Origin: Vreelandella lionensis
GTDB lineage: Bacteria; Pseudomonadota; Gammaproteobacteria; Pseudomonadales; Halomonadaceae
DNA length: 45,116 nt
NCBI RefSeq assembly: GCF_002087295.1
Contig: NZ_MWVI01000064.1
Span: 1 to 45,116 of the forward strand
Reading direction: 5' to 3'
Shown here: positions 26,063-33,496 of the stretch, in pieces
Layout of the letters: each line of letters begins with the position of its first letter
Position numbering within the stretch: the stretch's first letter is position 1
The notes under the pieces: model-generated
Databases searched by the model: none
Told to the model about the DNA's origin: nothing
What the model saw: only the letters and a program-made list of their open reading frames with translations
Position numbers and translations under genes: made by a program

Positions 26063-26674
26063 GTGGCCATAGCGGCAAGTCTTTCCGGTTTGATCGGCGG
26101 TGTGCTGATCGGCCTGGCAGCTGTATGGCTGATGGCAACGCTGGGTCGTATTTCCGGCGTCAGCGGAATCCTCTCCGGACTATTGCTGGAGCAACCCGCA
26201 GGAGATTCGGCTTGGCGCCTGGCCTTCCTACTGGGTCTGTTCAGCGGCCCACTCATCCTTATTTTACTGGGAGATGGGCTAGGTAATGTCTCCGGCGCAC
26301 CGGATGAGGTCATCGGTCAGCCGGCGGGAGATATCGGGCTGATGCTGCTGGCAGGTCTATTGGTCGGCGTCGGGACAAAAGTCGGCAGCGGCTGTACTAG
26401 TGGTCACGGCGTCAGCGGTCTGGCCCAGGTCATGGACCTGTCCGCCAGCTTCGCGCCCCTTCTCCTGCGCGGCGTGCCCCTGGCGGGGATCGACAGCGTG
26501 ATGCGCGCCTACGCGGATCGCGTCGAGTCCTGGCGGCGTCTGGGGCAGCTGCTGGTTCCCGAGCAGCTGGATGCTATCACCAGCTCCATCGCCCTCGACG
26601 ACGCCATCGAGGCGGTCGATGATCTGCTCGCCGGCCGCATTCGCGGACGCGTAGTAGTGACCATGGCTCTATAA
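26063..26674 (+). CDS. Chimera: YeeE/YedE sulfur transporter N-part joined to YhdH-type oxidoreductase C-end
   Basis: GTG 26063 follows GAGGAG. Residues 1-120 are a YeeE/YedE (DUF395) membrane protein with helices and the Cys motif GTKVGSGCTSGHGVSG. From about residue 125 the frame changes family without a shift: LAQVMDLSASFAPLLLRGVP, LAGIDSVMRAYADRVESWRR and DLLAGRIRGRVVVTM are the C-terminus of a YhdH/AcuI-type quinone oxidoreductase. The junction lies around 26410-26430. I read it as an in-frame deletion fusion of two once-adjacent genes. The transporter half keeps its Cys motif but lacks the final helices; activity is doubtful. Confidence 0.75.
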   Translation: MAIAASLSGLIGGVLIGLAAVWLMATLGRISGVSGILSGLLLEQPAGDSAWRLAFLLGLFSGPLILILLGDGLGNVSGAPDEVIGQPAGDIGLMLLAGLLVGVGTKVGSGCTSGHGVSGLAQVMDLSASFAPLLLRGVPLAGIDSVMRAYADRVESWRRLGQLLVPEQLDAITSSIALDDAIEAVDDLLAGRIRGRVVVTMAL

Positions 26675-26757
26675 ATCCGAATAATAGGTACGTTTTCTTT
26701 ACGTAGAAAATTTAACGTAATTTATTTACGCAAAATTGCCCCTCCAGGAAGTCCTGG

Positions 26758-26782
26758 TGTCATTTTCAGAAGACGGCTGCAC
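26758..26782 (+). repeat. Left 25 bp terminal repeat of the Tn402-type element
   Basis: TGTCATTTTCAGAAGACGGC then TGCAC. An inverted, imperfect second copy lies at 26808-26830 (GTGCAGTGGTCTTCTGAAAG), like the subterminal transposase-binding repeats of this family. Confidence 0.8.
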
Positions 26783-27018
26783 CAGCGCATCGAGCGGACC
26801 GCCCGGTGTGCAGTGGTCTTCTGAAAGAATTGTTTCAGCAATCGCCTTCACCAACCTCGACTATGCTCAGTCCTCCTAAGCACCATGGGCGGGTCGAGGC
26901 ATGGCATCAGATACATCACCAATTGCAGAGCAAGGCGTGACCATCCTGTCCGACCTGAGCACAGGCCCAGTTCCGAACGTCCATCATCGGAGCCTTGGTG
27001 ACACTTGAATTGGGGCAT

Positions 27019-27090
27019 GAGGCCGCCGCACGCATCAAGGTCAGCAAGACGGCCGTCTCCGCCGTTTTGAAGGCCAGCCAGCCCGACACG
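27019..27090 (+). pseudogene. Resolvase 3' fragment (duplicate)
   Basis: The sequence is nearly identical to the end of the resolvase at 30471-30542 (EAAARIKVSKTAVSA helix-turn-helix). It is a partial second copy in the same orientation at the other end of the element, with unrelated DNA before it. Confidence 0.7.
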
Positions 27091-27239
27091 CCAGTGGGCC
27101 TTGGGCGGGGCAACGGGCAACGGGCAACTACAATGCTCGACCATGCACCACGATAGTGCATGGCCGGACACAGGGATGACTCCCTGGCGCCTGATGGGGC
27201 ATGCCCCGAGACCGAGACGCTCTCGTTCCAGGACGCCGT

Positions 27240-27949
27240 TGGGGAAGGCGAGGGCGGGGCCATCAGGGCAATGATGTCGGCCACCGAGGTCGGACGGCTG
27301 AAGAGGAAGCCCTGGCCGTGGGTGCAGCCGGTATCGCGCACGAACGCTTCCTGCTCGGGGGTGTCGATCCCCTCGGCGATGGTCTTCATGCCACAGTGGT
27401 TGGCCATGAAGACGATGGTCTTGACCAGCGAGGCGTTCAGCGAGGAGGCTTTCGGGCCGGACACGAACGACTTGTCGATCTTGACCGTTTCCAGGGGATA
27501 GCGGCCCAGGTCGCCAAGGCCGTAATACCCCGTGCCGAAGTCATCCAGCACCAGGCGGTATCCTCGCTTCGCCAGGTCGAGCAGTACACGGTGCTAGTTG
27601 TCACTTTCCAAGATCAACAGGCTCTCGGTGATCTCGAGCTTGATGCTGGAAGACTCCACGCCGTGTTTTTCCAGCAGCTGTTTCAGTTTGAACGGAAACG
27701 TCAGGTCGCGCAGCTGCTTGGCCGAGATATTGATCGAGACCGTGATATTCCGGCCCGTTTCTTCCGCCACGGGAGTGAATTCGGCCGGCAACACCTCCCC
27801 CAGTTCCTTGTGGCGCCACCGGAGCAGTGCTTCCATGCCGGTGTCTCACGGCTCACCAGAGAATAGATAGGCTGATAGCGCAGGTACAGCTCTTCATGGG
27901 TCAGGCAATGAGCCAACAGACCCTTCAGCCTTGCATGTTACTGCGAGCG
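27240..27949 (-). pseudogene. EAL-domain part of the GGDEF-EAL gene, decayed
   Basis: Downstream of the GGDEF stop the frame goes on through TAG and TAA into AHCLTHEELYLRYQPIYSL, shifts by one base, then reads MEALLRWRHKELGEVLPAEF with the EAL signature. Next come SINISAKQLRDL, LEITESLLILESDN, a TAG at about 27597, DDFGTGYYGLGDLGRYPLE and KIDKSFVSG. All c-di-GMP phosphodiesterase motifs are recognisable, but two or three stops and a shift destroy the domain. Confidence 0.8.
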
Positions 27950-29425
27950 CTACTCCATCGTTGCATCATAGAAGCAGAACAGGTTTGTGCCCCTCGACTT
28001 GGCTTGGTACATGGCGATATCGGCATAGCGGAACACATCGGAGAGATCCTGAGTGTCGTCGGGAATCATCGCGATCCCGATACTCGCCCCGACCAGCATG
28101 TGCTTGCCGCCCACCTCAACGGGGCCCGCCAGCAGGGCATGAATCTTGTCGACGACCCGTGACACATCTTCCTCAGAGGCGACGTCGGTCAGCAACAGAC
28201 AGAATTCATCACCACCGAAGCGTGCCACATCGTCCTCGGTGCGCACGAGCTTCGCCATGGATTTGGCCACCCAGCACAGCAGCTCATCGCCGGCGGTATG
28301 GCCCAGGGTGTCGTTGACGGCCTTGAAACCGTCCAGGTCAACGTAGAGGACTCCGGCCTTCAGCTTATGGCGGATGCAGCGCGCCAACTCGTGGTGCCGG
28401 TGCTCTATAAACAGCGACCGGTTCGCCAATCCGGTGAGAAAATCGTAGTTCGCCTGACGAAAAAGCAGTTCCCGACTGGTGCTCAATTCCATGAGGTGAC
28501 CATGGGCCAGCCTGACATAGGCTCCCAGCCGTCGATAGAAGAAGAGGCTGCCCGCGAGGATCAGTAGCACGCCTCCAATCACCCAGGGTAGGAGCTGTGT
28601 GAGGAGGCTCTGGCCAGGATGCTCCGGACGCCATTGAAGGGTGCCCAGCGGCTCGCCCCTCGGTGTTGCCAGGGGGAGGGACGCCAGTTGGCCTGTCTCC
28701 CGAGGGGGAGCTGCCGCTGCAGGCAGCAGACGCAGGGCCTCGATCTGAAAATCACGACGCCAAGCGCCCAGAATGGCCTCGTCGATGTAGTTGACCAGGA
28801 TCAGATAGCCATGCGCCTGATCGGTGGCATACGGGGTCGGGTCGTAGGCCACATACGGCGACACGGCGACCAGGGCAGGCGCTCCCTGGATATCCAGGAT
28901 GTCAGATGCGGGCTCGGGGTCGGCGAAATCGGTGTCGATGGCATCGGCCATGAGCTGCTTGAACTCGGCGGTCAGCAGGCCCTCGGGCAGCGCCTCCAGT
29001 TCCGTACCCTTGTGTACGCCGTGGATCAGTGTCGCCTCGCGATCCAGACTCACTACCCAGTCGGTACCGTACTGGTTCTGCAGATAACCGCTGACGTTTT
29101 CCATGGCCCAGTCGGTGTCTCGCTGGTAGATTACCAGCTCGACGGCCTCGTTCCACCAGCTATAATCTCGGCTGCGGTTGGCCAGTTCCTCGAGCTCGAG
29201 ATCGAGCAGTCGCTGCACCTGCTCCCGCGACTTCGCTTCGGCATAGCGATCGAGCGACTGCGACGACAGGATCACCACCCCGAAGACCCCGGCCACGGCG
29301 ATCAAGATCGTGACCAGGCTGATTAAGAGACCGCGCCCCGGGGCTCTCATAAGCCGTTCACTGGACTCGATGGAGGCCAATTCGTCCTGAGGGGCGCTAT
29401 CCCCGCGTTCTTGTCCGGCGTGCAC
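27950..29425 (-). CDS. CHASE4-GGDEF diguanylate cyclase (EAL half lost)
   Basis: The protein has 491 aa from GTG 29425; ATG 29350 is an alternative (MRAPGRGLLISLV). Helix 1 is GLLISLVTILIAVAGVFGVV. The outside part is a CHASE4-type sensor (LANRSRDYSWWNEAVELVIY, then TDWAMENVSGYLQNQYG). Helix 2 is LLPWVIGGVLLILAGSLFFY. The GGDEF domain (from about 335) has DFLTGLANRSLF, LYVDLDGFKAVNDTLGHTAG and the active loop RFGGDEF intact. It makes c-di-GMP from GTP at the inner membrane. It ends with TAG just before the linker to a ruined EAL domain, so a two-sided enzyme has become a possible cyclase only. Confidence 0.85.
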   Translation of the reverse strand: MHAGQERGDSAPQDELASIESSERLMRAPGRGLLISLVTILIAVAGVFGVVILSSQSLDRYAEAKSREQVQRLLDLELEELANRSRDYSWWNEAVELVIYQRDTDWAMENVSGYLQNQYGTDWVVSLDREATLIHGVHKGTELEALPEGLLTAEFKQLMADAIDTDFADPEPASDILDIQGAPALVAVSPYVAYDPTPYATDQAHGYLILVNYIDEAILGAWRRDFQIEALRLLPAAAAPPRETGQLASLPLATPRGEPLGTLQWRPEHPGQSLLTQLLPWVIGGVLLILAGSLFFYRRLGAYVRLAHGHLMELSTSRELLFRQANYDFLTGLANRSLFIEHRHHELARCIRHKLKAGVLYVDLDGFKAVNDTLGHTAGDELLCWVAKSMAKLVRTEDDVARFGGDEFCLLLTDVASEEDVSRVVDKIHALLAGPVEVGGKHMLVGASIGIAMIPDDTQDLSDVFRYADIAMYQAKSRGTNLFCFYDATME

Positions 29426-29865
29426 TTACACGTTGTCCATGTCGAAGCCTTAAGAAGAGTATCCGCGTGCTCTTTCGCCAAAGAGCCTTCGTCGCCCGTC
29501 GCTTGTCGCGCTTGTGCGAACAGACTGTGATATAGCTCATAACTTATCTGTAAGGAAGTTACACTGAAAGCGTATTTTATTCACCCGTAATCGGCCACCA
29601 CTCCCTTTAACGCTGGATAGAGAAGCACTGCTGGAGGCACCGCGGCTGCCGGCAGTCAGGGCAGCGAGCGATGGTGACGGAACGATGAACCCGCCATATT
29701 CATCAGCGCGTCGAACGCGTGTGTTGAGCCCATTGATTGCCTGTCGTTGTCAGAAGGTGGTTGTACCCATACATTGGGCGGTTCGCCCGGTGTGCAGCGG
29801 ACTTGTGAACGAGCCGTGTCAAACGATCCTCGAATTGGTTCAGCATGGCGGCGCACAATGCAGCC
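29426..29865. other. Upstream region of the GGDEF gene, no gene seen
   Basis: I see no supported gene. A short repeat of the element's left end (CGCCCGGTGTGCAG) recurs near 29785, so part of this stretch is element-specific sequence. Confidence 0.4.
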
Positions 29866-29970
29866 TGTCCGAGAAACGATCATTAGGCGGCCAATCCGGA
29901 CATTGTCCGACAACAGCTTGTTTGATGTATTTTGGGACAATAAGATCAACGGACGGATTAGCGGACAAAA
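29866..29970. other. Putative res site of the serine resolvase
   Basis: Three pairs of TGTCCG/CGGACA-type half sites are seen in about 105 bp: TGTCCGAG to CGGACA at 29866-29903, TTGTCCGAC to GGGACAA around 29904-29941, and ACGGACGGATTAGCGGACA around 29949-29967. They end 11 bases before the resolvase start. Layout and position fit a serine-resolvase res site. Confidence 0.6.
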
Positions 29971-29980
29971 GGGGCAGTCA

Positions 29981-30625
29981 ATGGCGCTGATTGGCTATGC
30001 GCGGGTCCCGACGGCAGAGCAGAACACCGCCTTGTAGACCGATGCGCTTCGCAAGGCGGAGTGCGAGCGAAGCTTTGATGACACCGTCTCCGGGGCCAAG
30101 GAAGAACGACCCGGCCTAACAGCCGCGCTGGGGTTCCTGCGCGACGGGGATGTGCTGGTTGTGTGGCGACTGGATCGACTGGGACGCTCACTGCCGCATC
30201 TGATCGAAGTGGTCAGCACTCTGGACGCGCGTGGCGTCGGATTCCGGTCGCTGACCGAAAGCATCGATACCACCACGCCGGGTGGGCGGCTGATCTTCCA
30301 CGTGTTCGGCGCCTTGGGGCAGTTCGAGCGTGATCTGATCCGTGATCGCACCAAGGCGGGGCTGGCCGCTGCCGCCGCCCGTGGGCGCAAAGGAGAATGC
30401 AAGCCCGTTGTCACCGACGACAAGCTGAAGCGGGCAAGGGAGCACCTCGCCAATGGGCTGAGCATCCGCGAGGCCGCCGCACGCATCAAGGTCAGCAAGA
30501 CGGCCGTCTCCGCCGCTTTGGAGGCCAGCCAGTCCGAAGCCCCAGACCACAGTGCAACCGACTTCAGACACGCAGTGCGATCGTCTTCTGAAAATAACAC
30601 CTGGAGGGGCAAGCTTCATGTGTAA
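29981..30625 (+). pseudogene. Serine resolvase, stop at codon 19 and catalytic Ser lost
   Basis: ATG 29981 (MALIGYARVPTAEQNTAL) is followed by TAG at 30035-30037, where this family has Gln (CAG). The rest is open: VWRLDRLGRSLPHLIEVVST, TPGGRLIFHVFGALGQFERD, then a helix-turn-helix (GLSIREAAARIKVSKTAVSA). The motif ARVSTxxQ has Pro instead of the nucleophilic Ser. Both defects make it inactive. The frame runs into the right terminal repeat. Confidence 0.85.
30575..30599 (-). repeat. Right 25 bp terminal repeat of the Tn402-type element
   Basis: Inverted copy of the left end, with CCTGG directly after it. The following AGGGGCAA completes, with TTGCCCCTCCAGG at the left, the hairpin in which the element sits. 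Confidence 0.8.
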
Positions 30626-31066
30626 AGAAAACTGGACTGCTCTGTGTTCTCCGGACACTTCTAGCCTAATAGTGATGCTTTATATCGACTTTATGATCAA
30701 AGATGGCAGAAAATCAGCCGATATGTTTAAGCATAATAGTATTAAACTTGGAGCATTTAAGGATAGGCCAGTAAGAACTTGGACTGGCTGCAGTCCCCTG
30801 AACCCAATTGATACTGATTTTTAAGAAGGCACCACCGAGCTAGCAACTTATTCCACTTAGCGCTGTTCATAGCTTTTCTCATTATTCGAGCTTTCAAAAA
30901 GCATGACTGACCGGATGGATCAAGCGGTTTTGAAAATGCCTCCCTCAGCAGACAGCCTGGGGAAGCGTGAAATCAACAGTCTGGGCGAACTACAAGCCCG
31001 TATAACCCATGCTTAACGGGCAGGTTGTTTGCCATCAATTGATAGCCTTACTGTGGCAGAGTAGGA
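30626..31066. other. Region without a recognised gene
   Basis: AT-richer than its surroundings. A 37-codon frame at 30903-31016 and the frame ending at 30824 have no ribosome site. GCCCGT/ACGGGC (30996-31021) could form a small hairpin. This is the right junction between accessory block and backbone. Confidence 0.4.
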
Positions 31067-31222
31067 TCAGTCCCAAGTAAGGAACCTTACCTGCGCTTTC
31101 TGCCGCTCGATCCCGAACTCCGCTGGCTCGACATCTGCAAAGGGCTGCCCCTCCATCGCTAGCCAGTAGCAACGTAGATCAGCATCGCCTCGGACAATCA
31201 GCACATCATCATGATTTTGCAT
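31067..31222 (-). CDS. Small hypothetical protein, 51 aa, behind leader copy 5
   Basis: ATG 31222 (MQNHDDVLIVRGDADLRCYW) lies right after the conserved leader, whose GAGAAGAGAAGG is the Shine-Dalgarno. The product is a small acidic soluble protein with no recognised family. The same frame continues upstream through the leader into the RES toxin. I regard that as chance or a rearrangement, because the other four leaders directly precede the start codon of their gene. Confidence 0.6.
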   Translation of the reverse strand: MQNHDDVLIVRGDADLRCYWLAMEGQPFADVEPAEFGIERQKAQVRFLTWD

Positions 31223-31269
31223 CCTTCTCTTCTCATTCCCGTATGACAGGTCTCGAAGAGAGGTAGGGG
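31223..31269 (-). promoter_or_regulatory. Conserved 5' leader hairpin, copy 5
   Basis: TCTCTTC pairs with GAAGAGA around an inner CCTG/CGGG stem with one G-U pair. CCCCTACC precedes and GGAATGAG follows the inner stem, as in the other copies. It lies inside the 3' part of the RES toxin frame. Confidence 0.75.
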
Positions 31270-31733
31270 CGGTGTGACGTGAAATGAAGGCGTCGGTGTA
31301 GACTACGAGGTTTACACCCCGTGGATTGGCCAACGACGGGAACAGTATGCCGCTAGCACCAGCCTCCAAGGCTAGGTCAGCGAGCAACCAGCTGGGCGGT
31401 TCAACGCGATCATTAAACAAAATTCTACGCCAGTCACAACCCAGTTCCTGCCAGAGTGAGTCCCAGTCAGCCGTGTACCCATGGCTGAAGTCCACTACTG
31501 TGGCCAACGCTACCGCGTAGCTCACAATAAGACCGGGTGGCATCAGGGTCGAGAGCTGCCGGCACTCCCCAAGCGCGGTCAGCTCTTCCAGAGCAAGGTA
31601 GAGTGCGGGAACCCCGATACGATTGAGGCGACCGCCATGCTGGGCGGCGCCTGCGCCACTTGTGGGGGGCGATGGCCCAGCGGGGGACATGGACACGATA
31701 GGCTGGTTGATCTGCCAGGCTGGTAAGGATCAT
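31223..31733 (-). pseudogene. RES-domain toxin, frameshifted and C-terminally altered
   Basis: RES toxins are NAD+-degrading enzymes. ATG 31733 overlaps the antitoxin stop (ATGA). The first 21 codons (MILTSLADQPAYRVHVPRWA) are followed by a C6 run near 31665 that shifts the frame; the rest continues as TSGAGAAQHGGRLNRIGVPA, LYLALEELTALGE, then GILFPSLANPRGVNLVVYTD. Arg, GGRxN and the Glu of ALxE, the RES signature, are present. After YTDA the usual C-terminus is missing and the sequence becomes the leader of the 51 aa gene. Paired with the ParS-type antitoxin upstream. Confidence 0.78.
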
Positions 31734-32149
31734 CCAGCCGCGCCTGCGTGAAGTGATTGAACATAGTTCAATAGATCCTCAGCTCGTCCCTCGCTGACCA
31801 ACTGCTCTGGTGTCCTGAAATTGAATGCGCTGATCGGTTCATTACGAAACCAGAACGCGGCATCCTGAAAATTACCATTTATGTCAGCCGCTGCTCCCAT
31901 GACTCGCACCGCATCCCGTAAGTAAGTCTGCAGCTTCTCAGCCCCCTGGGCGCGGTTTACAGTAACGCGGTGGACATGCGCCCGCGAGGCCAGCGTCTGT
32001 ACATCCATGCCCAGGGCAAGGCAGAACATCCTCGGGCTGATGATTGGGCTCTTGGTTTGCCGTGCCCGAGCTTTCAAGTCAGCGAGGAATTGATTGAAAG
32101 TGTCGGGAGCAACGTAATCGGACGGCTCGATGATTGCTTCAACGCTCAT
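31730..32149 (-). CDS. Xre/MbcA/ParS-type antitoxin
   Basis: This 139 aa protein has an HTH-like N-terminal part (MFCLALGMDVQTLASRAHVH, then RVTVNRAQGAEKLQ) and the C-terminal MbcA/ParS toxin-binding domain (DAAFWFRNEPISAFNFRTPE, LVSEGRAEDLLNYVQ). It neutralises the RES toxin encoded next, with start and stop overlapping. Such antitoxins repress their own operon. Upstream a CTGCATTTTTGCAG hairpin (about 32162-32175) could be operator or leader. The antitoxin is intact while the toxin is not. Confidence 0.85.
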   Translation of the reverse strand: MSVEAIIEPSDYVAPDTFNQFLADLKARARQTKSPIISPRMFCLALGMDVQTLASRAHVHRVTVNRAQGAEKLQTYLRDAVRVMGAAADINGNFQDAAFWFRNEPISAFNFRTPEQLVSEGRAEDLLNYVQSLHAGAAG

Positions 32150-32245
32150 AGCCTATTTTCCCTGCAAAAATGCAGCGATGTTGCTACATAAATGCATCAT
32201 ATAACTTCAGCGCTTCGAAGTCCATCTCCGCAAGGTGATGTTTGG

Positions 32246-33496
32246 TCAACTGAACAGCTTAGGCACTCCTTTTACGTCCGCCTTGGCACCGGCAGGCTTG
32301 GATGACCCTCTGCTCGCTTTCACTTGGCCTGTCTGTTCGCTTTTATCCGCTGGCGCTTCGTTGTTTAAAGCCTTTTGGCGACCAGCCGAGGTCCCACCTC
32401 GCTTCTTCAGGCGTCGCTGGATAGGTGAGGATGTCCGTACATCTTTCTGCCCAGACACAGCCGATTTCTGCTGTTCTGTAGCACCTTGCGTCGTTTTATC
32501 AACCATGACAGTAGGGACTGGCTGATGGCTCGGCTGTGTCACTGGGGACTCATGCTCAGCTGTGGCCAGCATTGCCTCCCCCAGGCCAAGTTGAATATGG
32601 GTATCATTCGGTGCGTTATCGGCCTCTGGGCTCCAGTCACCCAGCTCAGCCGAAACATCACTATGGTTATCTGCGTCAGCCCCTAGCGTCAGCTGACTAA
32701 TCTCTGAAAAGTCATTCGTGGGTTCGGCTTGCTCAGCGATCAGTTCAACATCCCCCCCGCTTGTTGTGGGCGAAATTTGGTCATTGGTCGCTATCTGTGC
32801 AACGTTCCCACCGGCCGCCTCAACAATCTCATTTAGTAACCAAGCTCCCTCTGATTTTCTTTTAAATCCTGCTGGAGTCTTAGTATGAATGGAATTACTC
32901 ATCCCATCCTGCTCATAATGTGCAATATCCCCACCGACACCGGGGACATCCTCTAGCAGCCAAGCGCCAACTATAGCCTTTTCGTCGCCTGTTTCAGCTT
33001 TGGCTGAGGCCTGCTGATTCTGGGCATCATTGCCTTTCTGTCCAGCATTCCCACCGCAAGGGGTGGGCTGTCGCGTCTCTTCCTGTGCAGGTATTCCCAC
33101 CTGCCGCATGGAGATCATCCATCGGCTTGGCACCGGCTATATCCTTTTTCTTCGCCTGTTTCAACCATTGCGGAGGCCTGCTGATTCTGGGCATCATTGC
33201 CTTTCTGTCCAGCATTCCCACCGCAAGGTATTGGCTGGCCCGTGCCTTCCTGTGTAGTGTTCTCACCTGCCGTATGAGAATCGTCCAGCCTGGGAATCAT
33301 CTAGCAGCCAGGCGGAAGCCACGTCGGTATTCGTGAGTGATTCATGGCTGAATGTAGAGGTTTTGCTCGCTGCCCCTAAACTCTTCTGTGCAGCATTCCC
33401 ACTGGTTTTCGTTGCATCACCCGTACCCGTAGGCACTGAAGCAAACAGGCTGACATCACATACGTCTGACGCTGGAATACCTTTAGGCTTAGTCAT
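32246..33496 (-). pseudogene. Repeat-rich low-complexity protein gene, frame broken
   Basis: ATG 33496 (MTKPKGIPASDVCDVSLF) overlaps the stop of the HD-domain gene (ATGA). The protein is Ser/Thr/Ala/Gln/Glu-rich and probably disordered. It has repeated modules: GNAGQKGNDAQNQQASA, then TGDEK, then AWLLEDVPG. At least three AWLL copies (DVASAWLLDD, VGAWLLEDV, EGAWLLNEI) are seen. The frame shifts near 33290 and again near 33135 between repeat copies. The C-terminus (PIQRRLKKRGGTSAGRQKA) is basic. I do not recognise it. Position after the MobH/TraI_2-like gene suggests a role in transfer. Confidence 0.55.
33000..33300. repeat. Tandem direct repeat, period about 167 bp
   Basis: The segment CTGCTGATTCTGGGCATCAT and about 30 following bases occur at 33011 and again at 33178. 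The surrounding sequence is also similar. A period of 167 is not a multiple of three, which accounts for the frame change between copies. Confidence 0.7.

Larger units (their letters stand above)
26758..30599. mobile_element. Non-autonomous Tn402/Tn5053-type element carrying a GGDEF-EAL gene
   Basis: The 25 bp ends begin TGTCATTTTCAGAAGACG (left) and, inverted, TGTTATTTTCAGAAGACG (right), the terminal repeat of the Tn402/Tn5053 family. CCTGG flanks both sides (26753-26757 and 30600-30604), the 5 bp duplication expected. The 3.8 kb inside holds a c-di-GMP gene, a res-like region, a serine resolvase pseudogene and a resolvase 3' duplicate, but no tniA, tniB or tniQ. Without the insert the target would be a perfect 13 bp hairpin. 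Confidence 0.78.

Noticed and set aside
27201..29326. Several rightward frames opposite the GGDEF-EAL gene
   Set aside because: Shadow frames of a GC-rich gene; the minus strand carries all conserved motifs.
33000..33300. The 167 bp tandem repeat as an iteron origin
   Set aside because: The unit is long, coding-like and encodes a repeated peptide; only about two copies.
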